Assembly: GCA_944363715.1 (NCBI GenBank)
Contig: CALVUX010000012.1
Span: 1 to 58,571 of the forward strand
Length of the DNA stretch: 58,571 nucleotides
DNA from: an uncultured Bacilli bacterium
Lineage (GTDB): Bacteria; Bacillota_I; Bacilli_A; RF39; UBA660
Reading direction: 5' to 3'
Position numbers and translations under genes: made by a program. Below the pieces are notes generated by a model. That model was given only the letters and a program-made list of their open reading frames with translations, did no database searches and was not told the DNA's origin. Below are positions 16,041 through 25,997 of the stretch, piece after piece (the stretch's first letter is position 1; each line of letters starts with the position of its first letter).

Positions 16041-16083
16041 ATTACTTTTTTAGAAAAAAAGTAAACAAAAAACTCCGAAATTT

Positions 16084-18283
<2,200 letters not shown>

Positions 18284-18312
18284 CTAGCATACATTATTTT
18301 AACAGTATTATT

Positions 18313-18327
18313 GGTATTGTCAATACC
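18313..18327. repeat. 15-nt palindrome upstream of the recombinase
   Basis: GGTATTG-T-CAATACC is a perfect 7-bp inverted repeat around a single base, in the non-coding stretch 18245-18640. It could be a regulator operator or part of the element's attachment region. Confidence 0.4.
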
Positions 18328-18394
18328 CAAAAATCATATACTAAAACTGATATTTTGTCTGATACTTTTTCTGCCCAAAAATATAAAAAATTCC

Positions 18395-18474
18395 TTTAAA
18401 ATCAACAAAAATCAATATAAAAATAATACTTTTAAAATCAACAAAAATCAATATAAAAATAATACTTTTAAAAT
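18395..18474. repeat. 36-bp tandem direct repeat (2.2 copies)
   Basis: The unit beginning TTTAAAATCAACAAAAATCA starts at 18395 and 18431, and a partial third copy starts at 18467, with an exact 36-bp period. The sequence is almost pure A/T with evenly spaced A-tracts, which would make intrinsically curved DNA. It lies between the recombinase leader and the right boundary of the element. Confidence 0.75.
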
Positions 18475-18640
18475 ATACTAACATATTATCACAGTTATTG
18501 TTCAAAGTCTATCATAATTTTGTACCAATTTTGTACTTTTTTCATACCAAATTTACACCATTAATAACTTACTATCTTTCCTCAAATAGGGAAATTTCAT
18601 ATTTGAAATGGCAAAATGGACTGATTTTATTTTTTCTTTA

Positions 18641-18913
18641 TTAAATATTTTTTAAATAATCTTCAAATTTATTTAAGGGAATACATTTACTCAAATTTTC
18701 TTCATAAATATAAGGCTCATAATTAAATACTAAAAATGTAATACCTTTAATGACAACTCTATGTGGCTCAACATACATTAAATTGGTATGCTCAATAGTC
18801 CTAATACTACCATTATAAAAAGTAGGAGTAGTATTACAAAAACTACAAATAAACTCTAATTTCTTTTTTAAAGTATTATCAATTTTAATTTCTTTTTTAA
18901 TAACATTTACCAT
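18641..18913 (-). CDS. Small hypothetical protein beside tRNA-Gly
   Basis: This protein of about 90 residues (MVNVIKKEIKIDN...KFEDYLKNI) has CSFCNTT and a run of strand-like hydrophobics (HRVVIKGITFLVFNYEPYIYEEN). The open frame extends through the tRNA gene, but that part is only an untranslated tRNA read in frame. ATG 18913 is the most reasonable start, although no good ribosome site supports it (GTG codons at 18922 and 18928 are alternatives). No family is recognised. A weak stem (ATTTCA/TGAAAT, about 18597-18612) follows. Confidence 0.45.
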   Translation of the reverse strand: MVNVIKKEIKIDNTLKKKLEFICSFCNTTPTFYNGSIRTIEHTNLMYVEPHRVVIKGITFLVFNYEPYIYEENLSKCIPLNKFEDYLKNI

Positions 18914-18966
18914 TTGAAAAATCACGCTCACTTTCTTAAACACAAAAAAATCAAATCCATTTCTGA

Positions 18967-19057
18967 ATTTGATATTTATCATAATGCTCAAAAGTTCGAG
19001 CAGATTCTTCTCTGGAGCGGATGAGGAGAATCGAACTCCCGTAGTCAGCTTGGAAGG
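18967..19057 (-). repeat. Right inverted copy: tRNA-Gly 3' half and downstream sequence
   Basis: This is the partner of 9699-9829 in opposite orientation. It covers the anticodon loop to T-stem of tRNA-Gly (19057-19037), then TCGAACTTTTG (18999-18989) and TGATAAATATCAAAT (18981-18967). Here the tRNA is complete and the parts are closely spaced, so this side is the original and the left side the altered copy. Confidence 0.7.
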
Positions 19058-19086
19058 CTGAGGTTCTACCATTAAACTACATCCGC
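19013..19086 (-). tRNA. tRNA-Gly (anticodon TCC)
   Basis: On the minus strand the gene starts GCGGATG and ends CATCCGC-T-CCA, giving a 7-bp acceptor stem with encoded CCA. The anticodon loop is CTTCCAA, the T-arm GGGAG-TTCGATT-CTCC, and the D-arm contains AATGGTAGAA. All four arms fold. It marks the right edge of the mobile element. Confidence 0.96.
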
Positions 19087-19164
19087 ATAAGTAAACATCA
19101 ATTTGTATTGACATTTACAATTATATGAAAAGAAAAGGCTCTTGTCAACACTTTTTTGTAAATT

Positions 19165-19623
19165 TTATAGTGTTACACTAATATTTTCTTTTCTTTTGCC
19201 GCCACAAATATAATTTATAGGAATGTGATATGTCATCGCTAGTATAACTAGTTTATTAGTTGGAATCCTAGTTTTACCATCTTCATAATAAGAGTAACTT
19301 GATTGTCTAATGTTTAAAACTTTTGCAAATTCTCTTTGTGTTTTCTTTAGTCTTAGGCGATATCTTTTTAATTGATTTCCAATAAATTCTACACTTATAT
19401 CTTTTTCATATATAATTTCACGTTTATCTGATGTTAAATTAAGCATGTATTCAACATTTGTATGGAAATATTTAGCTAGTTCTACTAATTTTTCTATTGG
19501 AAAATTAACATCACCTAATTCCCACATAGCGTAGGTAGTTCTTTTAACGCCAAGAATTTTAGCAACGTCTATTTGTTTTAAATCATGATCTTCTCTTAAA
19601 TCTCTAATTTTCCCAAACTGCAT
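19165..19623 (-). CDS. Twin-HTH XRE-family regulator beside the bacteriocin locus
   Basis: This protein of about 152 residues has two consecutive XRE/Cro-type helix-turn-helix domains: residues about 4-60 (LKQIDVAKILGVKRTTYAMWELG) and about 85-140 (TQREFAKVLNIRQSSYSYYEDG). AAGGTGG just upstream selects ATG 19623 over the earlier ATG 19641. A TTGACA-like -35 on the minus strand (19680-19675) lies in the shared intergenic region. It is divergent from the exporter operon, so control of bacteriocin expression is a sensible inference. Two HTH units in one chain would let a monomer bind a two-part operator. Confidence 0.8.
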   Translation of the reverse strand: MQFGKIRDLREDHDLKQIDVAKILGVKRTTYAMWELGDVNFPIEKLVELAKYFHTNVEYMLNLTSDKREIIYEKDISVEFIGNQLKRYRLRLKKTQREFAKVLNIRQSSYSYYEDGKTRIPTNKLVILAMTYHIPINYICGGKRKENISVTL

Positions 19624-19750
19624 CTCTACCACCTTAACCATATTTTATTACAGTCATTTGAATATTAAGAGATTTGTCAAAATAACTGATAAACAAAAAT
19701 TTTTGGAGCAAAAAAATAGATATGGTTAATTATTATAATAGGAGGTGGTA

Positions 19751-21838
19751 ATAATAAAAAGATTAAAAATAGTTTCGCAGGAATCAAGTTACGACTGTGG
19801 CCTTTCCTGCCTGCTCATGATTGCTAAATATTATAATTGTAATGTTTCAAAGGACTACTTAGAAAGAGTTAGTAATACTTTTACTGATGGCACAACGATG
19901 TATGGTTTGTTGGAGGCAGCTTTGTCTTTGGGCTTTGATGCTTATGGAAAGAAAGGTGATGTCAGTGATATACCTAAAATATCACTTCCTGTAATTGCCC
20001 ATATTAAAATTGATGAAAAGAAGAATTTATATCATTATGTAGTAATTACTAATATCACTGATAAGAAAGTTATTATTAAAGATCCTGGTAAACTTATTAA
20101 GACTCTATCAATAGATGAGTTTAGTAAGATATCGACAGGTAATTATCTTTTTATTAAGAAAACTGCTAGTATTAAGAGATTTGTAAAGGTAAAGATTATT
20201 AGAGACGAGATTATAAAATTAATTGCTAGTAACAAAAATACTCTTACTTTTATGTTAATTTCAATAATACTTAGTATTAGTCTTGAACTTTTGAATTTGT
20301 TTTCTTTAAAGATAATTTTAAATAATGCTTTAACAGTTAAATCTACTTATAATTTGGTAGTTTTGCTACTTATCTTTCTTTATCTTTTAGTATTAAAGAC
20401 TTTTTATTCATACTTTATACAACTTACTGCTTTGAAACTTACAAAGAAACTTAGTTATCAGTTAAAACTTAATTTAATGAAACAGTTATTATCACTTCCT
20501 AATTTATATTATCAAACTAAGGAAAGGGGGATTATTATATCATTATTTAACGATATAGATACTTTTACAGATTCATTATTGTCTTCAGTATTGATATTTA
20601 TTAATAGTACTTTTATATTAATATTTATCTATATATTCTTTATGAGTTTATCAAACCTATTAGCTCTCATCCTTATAATTAGTAGTATTATTTTATTTCT
20701 TTTTATTTATTTTCAGAAGAGATTAAGTACTAATCTAATTAGTAAATATTATCAAGTTAGAGATAATTATAATAGTAAATTACAACAAGTAATTATTAAT
20801 AATGATAAGATTAAGGGTCTACATTTAGAAGAAGTAATGTTTAAGAAAATTAGAAAAGTTACTGATAATGTAGAAGGAGAGAATTATAGAGTTAGTAGGT
20901 ATAGTGAAGTTATAAGAAATATCTTAAGTTTATTAGAAGGTATTATTTACTTACTAGTTTTAGGTGTAGGTGGCTTTATCTTAATAACTACAACTGATAT
21001 TAGTTTGGCAACATTCTTACTACTAGAAGGTTTTATCTTTATGGGGTTAAGAAATGTAGAGAACTTAGTATTAATTATCTTAAAATATCAAAATGCTAAA
21101 AAAATAAAGGAAAGATTAGATGATATCTTTAATTATGAGAAGGAACTGTTATTACCTTTTACTAATTATAATTACAGTACTAAAAATATGGGGATAACTA
21201 TATCTAATTTATACTTTAAATATAAAGATAATCTTGTTTTAAATAATATTAATATGAAGATTAAGCCAAGAGATAAGGTATTTATTTATGGAGATTCTGG
21301 TAGTGGTAAAAGTACTCTTGTTAAATTGTTAGGAAGATTCTTACCACTTGATTTTGGACATATTAAGCTTGGTAATATTGACTTAACTCATTATAATCTT
21401 TATGATCTTAGAAATATTATTACTTATGTTTCTAACAAAGAGATGATTAGTAATACTAATATTAAAGAGAATATTTATTTATCTAGAAAGCCTAATATTA
21501 ATCAAAATACACTTTTATCTATTACAGGAGTAAAGAAATTATTTAAAGATAAAAAATATAATCTTGATACTATTCTTTTAGAAGATGGGGGAAATATTAG
21601 TATGGGAGAAAGGTCTAGAATTAATCTTGCTCAAGCTTTCTTTAAACCTAGTTATATTTATATACTTGATGAATGTCTTAGTAATGTAGATATAGAGTTA
21701 GAAAGAGAGATACTTAAAAATATCTTAAATTATTATCAAGATAAGATAATTATTTATATTTCTCATCGTCTTAATAATAAAGATTTGTTTAATAGAGTTT
21801 TTTACTTAGAGAAAGGGAAATGTCATGAAGAGTTATAA
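19751..21838 (+). CDS. Peptidase C39-containing ABC exporter for double-glycine peptides
   Basis: This is a bacteriocin-processing exporter of about 695 residues. The N-terminal C39 protease has the catalytic Cys in SSYDCGLSCLLM, the His in LYHYVVI and the Asp in IKDPG. The six-helix transmembrane domain spans about 160-430. The ABC domain has Walker A GDSGSGKST, a divergent signature SMGERSRINLAQA, Walker B YIYILDE and the switch His in ISHR. It cleaves after GG leaders and exports the mature peptide. The ribosome site AGGAGG (19740-19745) has no ATG, GTG or TTG at the right distance: only ATA 19751 or 19754. GTG 19745 overlaps the site itself. The start is therefore probably non-canonical. 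Confidence 0.88.
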   Translation: MIKRLKIVSQESSYDCGLSCLLMIAKYYNCNVSKDYLERVSNTFTDGTTMYGLLEAALSLGFDAYGKKGDVSDIPKISLPVIAHIKIDEKKNLYHYVVITNITDKKVIIKDPGKLIKTLSIDEFSKISTGNYLFIKKTASIKRFVKVKIIRDEIIKLIASNKNTLTFMLISIILSISLELLNLFSLKIILNNALTVKSTYNLVVLLLIFLYLLVLKTFYSYFIQLTALKLTKKLSYQLKLNLMKQLLSLPNLYYQTKERGIIISLFNDIDTFTDSLLSSVLIFINSTFILIFIYIFFMSLSNLLALILIISSIILFLFIYFQKRLSTNLISKYYQVRDNYNSKLQQVIINNDKIKGLHLEEVMFKKIRKVTDNVEGENYRVSRYSEVIRNILSLLEGIIYLLVLGVGGFILITTTDISLATFLLLEGFIFMGLRNVENLVLIILKYQNAKKIKERLDDIFNYEKELLLPFTNYNYSTKNMGITISNLYFKYKDNLVLNNINMKIKPRDKVFIYGDSGSGKSTLVKLLGRFLPLDFGHIKLGNIDLTHYNLYDLRNIITYVSNKEMISNTNIKENIYLSRKPNINQNTLLSITGVKKLFKDKKYNLDTILLEDGGNISMGERSRINLAQAFFKPSYIYILDECLSNVDIELEREILKNILNYYQDKIIIYISHRLNNKDLFNRVFYLEKGKCHEEL

Positions 21839-22205
21839 GAAGAAGAGATTACTTTTATTTTCTCTTGTCATTACCTTTATTTTAACTATAGTATTCTTTT
21901 ATCTAATAAATACAGTTAAACTATGGACTTATAATACAGTTAGTATCTTAAATATAGATGATAATGTTATTACAGTTTTTACTACATTAGATTTAGACTT
22001 ATTTGAAGATAATAATTTCTTCTACTACGATACCTTAAAATATACTTATAAAATAAATAGTAAAGAAGATTCTGAAGATGGGGTTATCTTGATGTTAGAG
22101 TTAGAGAAATCTTTTAAATTAGTTAATGATGATATGGTAATACTTTTACCTAATAAAAGGGAAACAATACTTAGTTTGATAATAGATAGTTGGAGGGTAA
22201 AATGA
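21825..22205 (+). CDS. Small membrane protein of the bacteriocin operon
   Basis: This 126-residue protein has a lysine-rich N-terminus, one transmembrane helix (about 9-30) and an extracellular domain of strand-like segments. It overlaps the exporter gene by 14 nt and the first peptide gene by 4 nt, so it is translated with them. It is too short for a full HlyD-type accessory protein, although a reduced accessory role fits. Immunity is the alternative. No family is recognised. Confidence 0.65.
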   Translation: MKSYKKKRLLLFSLVITFILTIVFFYLINTVKLWTYNTVSILNIDDNVITVFTTLDLDLFEDNNFFYYDTLKYTYKINSKEDSEDGVILMLELEKSFKLVNDDMVILLPNKRETILSLIIDSWRVK

Positions 22206-22357
22206 AAGAATTAACAAAAAATGAAATGAAGAATATTAAAGGGGGAGCAGGTTTATCTGCTACCATTATAGGAATTGGTGTATCTATAATTATTTCTTTT
22301 GTAGTAGGAGTAATTAGTGGTTTTACTAATCCTGAACCATGTGGAGGTGGTGATTAG
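22202..22357 (+). CDS. Class II bacteriocin precursor A (double-glycine leader)
   Basis: This 51-residue peptide has the leader MKELTKNEMKNIKGG, with the spaced Leu/Met/Ile pattern recognised by C39 exporters, and is cleaved after GG. The 36-residue mature peptide starts AGLSATIIGIG, is strongly hydrophobic with GxxxG-like spacing (GIGVSI...VVGVISG) and ends NPEPCGGGD with a single Cys. GxxxG motifs mediate helix pairing in two-peptide bacteriocins. The gene overlaps the preceding stop (ATGA-type) and is followed one base later by peptide B. Confidence 0.8.
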   Translation: MKELTKNEMKNIKGGAGLSATIIGIGVSIIISFVVGVISGFTNPEPCGGGD

Positions 22358-22358
22358 A

Positions 22359-22529
22359 ATGAAAGATTTATCAGTTAAAGAGTTAAAAAATATTAAAGGG
22401 GGATTTTCTTTAACATCAACTGCTATTAAATATGTAGGAGATTTAATTGAAATATTAATATTAGCAGGAAGAAAGTTAGGAAGTTCTCTTAGAAGAATAG
22501 GGAGTGGTGATATATGTCCCTTAGAGTAA
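22359..22529 (+). CDS. Class II bacteriocin precursor B (double-glycine leader)
   Basis: This 56-residue peptide has the leader MKDLSVKELKNIKGG, nearly the same as peptide A. The mature part (41 residues) starts FSLTSTAIKYVG, has an amphipathic helix with a cationic second half (AGRKLGSSLRRIG) and ends GDICPLE, again with one Cys. A hydrophobic peptide and a cationic peptide from adjacent genes with the same leader type are the hallmark of class IIb two-peptide bacteriocins. The upstream GTG 22317 in the same frame is ignored because the leader begins at ATG 22359. Confidence 0.8.
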   Translation: MKDLSVKELKNIKGGFSLTSTAIKYVGDLIEILILAGRKLGSSLRRIGSGDICPLE

Positions 22530-22633
22530 AGAGATATGTTAAGTTAATAAGTTTTAGTTTACTTAATGTCATAATGGTACTTACTTTTTATAATTTTGGC
22601 ATATTTTTAGGTGAAATATTACAAAATGTGTAA
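22514..22633 (+). CDS. 39-residue membrane peptide, candidate immunity protein
   Basis: The frame starts inside the last codons of peptide B, in another frame, with GGGAG nine nt upstream. It encodes MSLRVKRYVKLISFSL...GEILQNV: a basic N-terminus, then one hydrophobic helix (about 11-33). Small basic single-helix proteins right after class II bacteriocin genes often give self-protection. No homologue can be named, and coding status rests on position, ribosome site and composition. Confidence 0.5.
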   Translation: MSLRVKRYVKLISFSLLNVIMVLTFYNFGIFLGEILQNV

Positions 22634-22650
22634 AAAATGTCAAAAAAATG

Positions 22651-22680
22651 TTGTACTTTAAATGTTCTTAGTGTTATAAT
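22651..22680 (+). promoter_or_regulatory. rpsU promoter
   Basis: TTGTAC (22651-22656) and TATAAT (22675-22680) are separated by 18 nt, and GGAGGG precedes the rpsU start at 22717. It separates the housekeeping operon from the bacteriocin genes. Confidence 0.8.
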
Positions 22681-22716
22681 CAGTTGTAGAAAAAAGCGAA
22701 GGGAGGGATAATAGTA

Positions 22717-22920
22717 ATGGCACAGGTAACTGTAAAAAACGGTAATCTTGATGGAGCGATAAAAAGATATAAACAAAAGCTTGCACGTAGTGGTGTCCCT
22801 TCTGAAGCTAAGAAGCACGATGCTTATGATAAACCAGGAGTAAGAAGAAGAAAGGCTAAGAAAGAAGCTATTAAGAATGCTCGTAAGAATGAACGTAAGA
22901 GAAGAAGAGAAAGAGATTAA
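22717..22920 (+). CDS. rpsU: 30S ribosomal protein S21
   Basis: This 67-residue S21 shows the family pattern: VKNGNLDGAIKRYKQKLARSG, then a long basic tail (VRRRKAKKEAIKNARKNERKRRRERD). S21 binds the 30S platform near the anti-Shine-Dalgarno sequence. It heads the conserved rpsU-yqf-ybeY-era region, as in Bacillus, though the usual yqeY neighbour is missing. A short stem with T-rich sequence follows. Confidence 0.96.
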   Translation: MAQVTVKNGNLDGAIKRYKQKLARSGVPSEAKKHDAYDKPGVRRRKAKKEAIKNARKNERKRRRERD

Positions 22921-22948
22921 TCTTTCTTTTCTTTTTTTCTTTTTAATA
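22909..22948 (+). terminator. Weak terminator after rpsU
   Basis: GAAAGA (22909-22914) pairs with TCTTTC (22921-22926) around GATTAA and is followed by a long T-rich tract. It would let part of the transcription through to yqfC. Confidence 0.55.
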
Positions 22949-22974
22949 ACATAAAATTTTATAGGTGAAGTTTT

Positions 22975-23217
22975 ATGGCTTATAATTATTTAAGAAATTT
23001 TTTAGATCCAATAGATTTTCATATTGATATATATGATAAGAAAATTCATATTACTAATTATGAGAAAATATTAACTCTTGGTAGTAATAAAATAATTATA
23101 AAAGCTAAGTCTCGCAAAATAACATTAGAAGGAAGAGATTTTTCTTTAAAGAAGTTAGCAGATAGGGAGTTATTAATATTAGGTAGTTTAAATAATTTGG
23201 AGATTAAATATGAGTAG
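22975..23217 (+). CDS. yqfC: YqfC-family sporulation-associated protein
   Basis: This 80-residue protein has the YqfC pattern: an N-terminal FLDPIDFHIDIYDKKIHITNYEKILTL-like region followed by short strands (KIIIKAKSRKITLEGRDFSLKKL). In Bacillus, yqfC and yqfD are under sigma E and are needed for normal spore development. It overlaps yqfD by 8 nt, exactly as in spore formers. It implies that this lineage forms spores or had an ancestor that did. Confidence 0.85.
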   Translation: MAYNYLRNFLDPIDFHIDIYDKKIHITNYEKILTLGSNKIIIKAKSRKITLEGRDFSLKKLADRELLILGSLNNLEIKYE

Positions 23218-24388
23218 TTATATTTTAAAAATAACTGGTAAGAGAATAGATACCTTTTTAATGTTATTAGTTAGATTTAGTATTAATTTTAAGATGATTA
23301 AAAGAAGTAGAGACTCTATTATAATAGAAGTATTAGAAGAAGATTATGAAAAGCTTTTAAAGATTAATACTACTTATAAAATAGAGATTGTTAAAAGAAA
23401 AGGGCTTCTTAATATTATTCATTTTATTAAAACAAGAAAATTTTTTGTAATTATTGTTTTACTTGGCTTTGCTTTCTTTAATCTTCTTACTAATTTAGTA
23501 TTTTCTATTAAAGTAATTGATACTGATAGTGAGTTAAGAGAAATAATACTTGCTGATTTAGAAGAGTTAGGTTTGAAAAAGTATAATTTTAAGATAAGTT
23601 ATAAAGAAAAAGAAAAGATTGAAGAGAAGATTCTTGAAAAAGAAAAAGATATATTAGAGTGGATTGAAATTGAAGAGGAAGGGGTTAGTTATGAAGTTAA
23701 ACTTATTAGAAGAGTAAAAGATGATATAAAAAAGGAAACTGAACCTCGTGATATCGTGGCTAAGAAAACGGGACTTGTTACTAGAATAGAAGCAGAGAGC
23801 GGGGAAGTTGTTACTAAGAAGAATGCTTATGTTAAAGAAGGAGATACTTTAATTAGTGGACTTATTAAAAATAATGGTAATATTGTTAGTAAAACGAGAG
23901 CGATAGGTCATGTATATGCAGAGATTTGGTATAAAGTATCACTATCTTTACCTCGTAATTATCATGAAGAGATAAAAACTGGTAATAATAAAACTGTACT
24001 TTCCATTAGTTTTTTAAGTGATGATATTGCCCTTACAGACTTCGATAAATATAAACATTCAAAAGATACTAAAACTGTACTTTATAAACATCCTTTACTA
24101 CCTATTAGTATTAATTTTACAAAGAAAGAAGAGGTTAAGACTACTGATATAGACTTTAGTGAAAATTATGAGGAGCATATAAAACCGTTAGCGATAGAGA
24201 AATTAAAAAATAAATTAGGTAGTGATATTAAGATCTTTTCCGAAAAGGTTTTGAAAAAAGAGGAGAATACTGATAGAATAGATATAGAAATCTTTTTTAA
24301 AGTTGAAGAAGATATTACTAGTTATAAATCATTAAAAGACTTTAATATAGAAGAAGAGAATAAAAAATTAGAAGAAGAAAGTAGGTAA
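23210..24388 (+). CDS. yqfD: Sporulation protein YqfD
   Basis: This 392-residue protein has one transmembrane helix (about 75-95) after an N-terminal ferredoxin-like domain. A large outer domain follows with IEIEEEGVSYEVKLIRRV, the conserved EPRDIVAKKTGLV and VKEGDTLISGLI, all typical of YqfD. In spore formers it acts in the mother cell membrane during engulfment or later. The start codon lies in the end of yqfC. The usual next genes phoH and yqfF are absent, replaced by a VanZ-like gene. Confidence 0.9.
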   Translation: MSSYILKITGKRIDTFLMLLVRFSINFKMIKRSRDSIIIEVLEEDYEKLLKINTTYKIEIVKRKGLLNIIHFIKTRKFFVIIVLLGFAFFNLLTNLVFSIKVIDTDSELREIILADLEELGLKKYNFKISYKEKEKIEEKILEKEKDILEWIEIEEEGVSYEVKLIRRVKDDIKKETEPRDIVAKKTGLVTRIEAESGEVVTKKNAYVKEGDTLISGLIKNNGNIVSKTRAIGHVYAEIWYKVSLSLPRNYHEEIKTGNNKTVLSISFLSDDIALTDFDKYKHSKDTKTVLYKHPLLPISINFTKKEEVKTTDIDFSENYEEHIKPLAIEKLKNKLGSDIKIFSEKVLKKEENTDRIDIEIFFKVEEDITSYKSLKDFNIEEENKKLEEESR

Positions 24389-24395
24389 TAGTAAT

Positions 24396-24995
24396 ATGTT
24401 TACAAGTTTAAGTCGTACTATTGGTAATGTTTTTGAATTTAGTTTACCTATGATAATAATATCTGTTGTAGTTGCTATTACTTTGAGAGCTGCTGATATA
24501 GTTAAAAATAAAAAAGAGTTTTGTTTTTATAAAGAATTAATCGCTTTATCATTTATCATATATATACTTTGTTTATTCCAAGTAGTTACTTTTCAAGATA
24601 ATAATAATATTTCTAGTAATAATTTAATACCTTTTAGAGAAATGTTTAGATATAATGTAGGTAGTAGATTATTTTTAAAGAATGTTTTAGGTAATATAAT
24701 TATGTTCTTACCATATGGATTCTTTACTAGTTACTTTTTAAAAGAAAAGAAATTACTTCCTATATTCATATTAACTGTAGTTACATCTTTAACTATTGAA
24801 TGTACACAGTTAATGATAGGTAGAGTTTTTGATATTGATGATATTTTATTAAATATAATGGGGGGAGTTTTAGGTCATTACTTATATATTCTTATTTTAA
24901 AGATAGGAGATATGTGTCCTAGTGTATTACAAAGAGAGTGGTTTTTAAATTTAGTGTCTATTATTCTTTTAGTGGGATTAATAACATTACTTTAA
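24396..24995 (+). CDS. VanZ-family membrane protein
   Basis: This 199-residue protein has about five hydrophobic helices. The VanZ core is visible: NLIPFREMF in the first outer loop, NVLGNIIMFLPYGFF, and the final SLTIECTQLMIGRVFDIDDILLNIMGGVLG. VanZ gives low-level teicoplanin resistance in Tn1546, but most chromosomal homologues have an unknown envelope role. It sits seven nt after yqfD and is probably cotranscribed. Confidence 0.85.
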   Translation: MFTSLSRTIGNVFEFSLPMIIISVVVAITLRAADIVKNKKEFCFYKELIALSFIIYILCLFQVVTFQDNNNISSNNLIPFREMFRYNVGSRLFLKNVLGNIIMFLPYGFFTSYFLKEKKLLPIFILTVVTSLTIECTQLMIGRVFDIDDILLNIMGGVLGHYLYILILKIGDMCPSVLQREWFLNLVSIILLVGLITLL

Positions 24996-25050
24996 AACCC
25001 TCTTTTTTTGTGTTATAATCTAACCATTAGAAAGGAACGTGATTTGAACT

Positions 25051-25500
25051 GTGAATGAAGTTACTATCTATAATGAGACAGATGAAGAGTTTACTTATCA
25101 GGATATAATAGAGAAGGTTGTTAATAAGGCTTTCGAAATTGAAAGGTTAAAAAAAGCAAGTTGTAGTATAATAATTGTAGATAATTCTTTTATTCATAAA
25201 TTGAATAAGGAATATCGGGGTATTGATAGAGTTACTGATGTTATTAGTTTTGCTTTAGAAGATGATAAAAGTATGATTATTCCTGATGATGTTAGATTAT
25301 TAGGAGATATTTATATTTGTTTAGATAAAGCAAAGGAACAAGCTAAAGAATATGGTCATTCTTTGGAAAGAGAGTTATGTTTTTTAGCAGTGCATGGTGT
25401 TTATCATTTGTTAGGATATGATCATGAGACTGAAGAAGATGCAAAAATTATGTTTAAAAAACAAGAGGAGGTTTTGATGGAATATGGCATCACTAGATAG
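25051..25500 (+). CDS. ybeY: Endoribonuclease YbeY (rRNA maturation)
   Basis: This 149-residue metal-dependent RNase acts in 16S rRNA 3' maturation and ribosome quality control. The zinc site [12 protein letters not shown] is intact, as is the upstream [16 protein letters not shown] motif. The start is GTG 25051; no alternative lies in frame because TGA is just before it. TATAAT at 25014-25019 may supply a local promoter. It overlaps dgkA by 17 nt. Confidence 0.95.
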   Translation: MNEVTIYNETDEEFTYQDIIEKVVNKAFEIERLKKASCSIIIVDNSFIHKLNKEYRGIDRVTDVISFALEDDKSMIIPDDVRLLGDIYICLDKAKEQAKEYGHSLERELCFLAVHGVYHLLGYDHETEEDAKIMFKKQEEVLMEYGITR

Positions 25501-25876
25501 AAGGAAAAAACAGTTTGGGTTTAAGAGAATACTTTCAAGTATTAAGAATTCTTGGAATGGTTTAAAGGCAGTATATAAAAATGAACAGAGTGTTTATATA
25601 CATTTGGTATGTACTGTTATTTTACTATTGCTTAGCTTTTTACTTGAGATATCTTTAACACAGTGGTTGATTATAATTGCAATTATAGGATTAACTTTGG
25701 TAGTTGAACTTCTTAATACTGCGATAGAAAGTACAGTTGATCTTGTTACTGAAGAGTTTCATCCTCTTGCTAAAGTTGCTAAAGATACGGCAAGTGCGGC
25801 AGAGTTTGTATTGACTTTGACTAGTGCTCTTATTGCTTTGATGATTTTTATACCTAAGATTATGGAGTTGTTTTAA
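25484..25876 (+). CDS. dgkA: Undecaprenol/diacylglycerol kinase (DgkA)
   Basis: This 130-residue integral membrane kinase has three helices. The signature [36 protein letters not shown] carries the ATP-site glutamates. In Gram-positives the preferred substrate is undecaprenol, refilling the lipid carrier used for cell-wall synthesis. It follows ybeY as in Bacillus. A second copy of this domain is fused to a PAP2 phosphatase at 29544-30494. Confidence 0.93.
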   Translation: MASLDRRKKQFGFKRILSSIKNSWNGLKAVYKNEQSVYIHLVCTVILLLLSFLLEISLTQWLIIIAIIGLTLVVELLNTAIESTVDLVTEEFHPLAKVAKDTASAAEFVLTLTSALIALMIFIPKIMELF

Positions 25877-25997
25877 TATTTTGTTAACTCAAGAGTGTTG
25901 ACTGTAAAAAAGCTTTAAAATTTCAAAAAACTTTTTAAAAAATGGTATAACATATAATGAAGAGTAAAAATTAATAAGAAGTTAGGAGGAGATACTC

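Noticed and set aside
18914-19114. N-terminal extension of the small protein gene reading through tRNA-Gly (CGCSLMVEPQPSKLTTGVRFSSSAP)
   Set aside because: This is the well-known false translation of a tRNA-Gly gene; the real protein, if any, starts after the tRNA.
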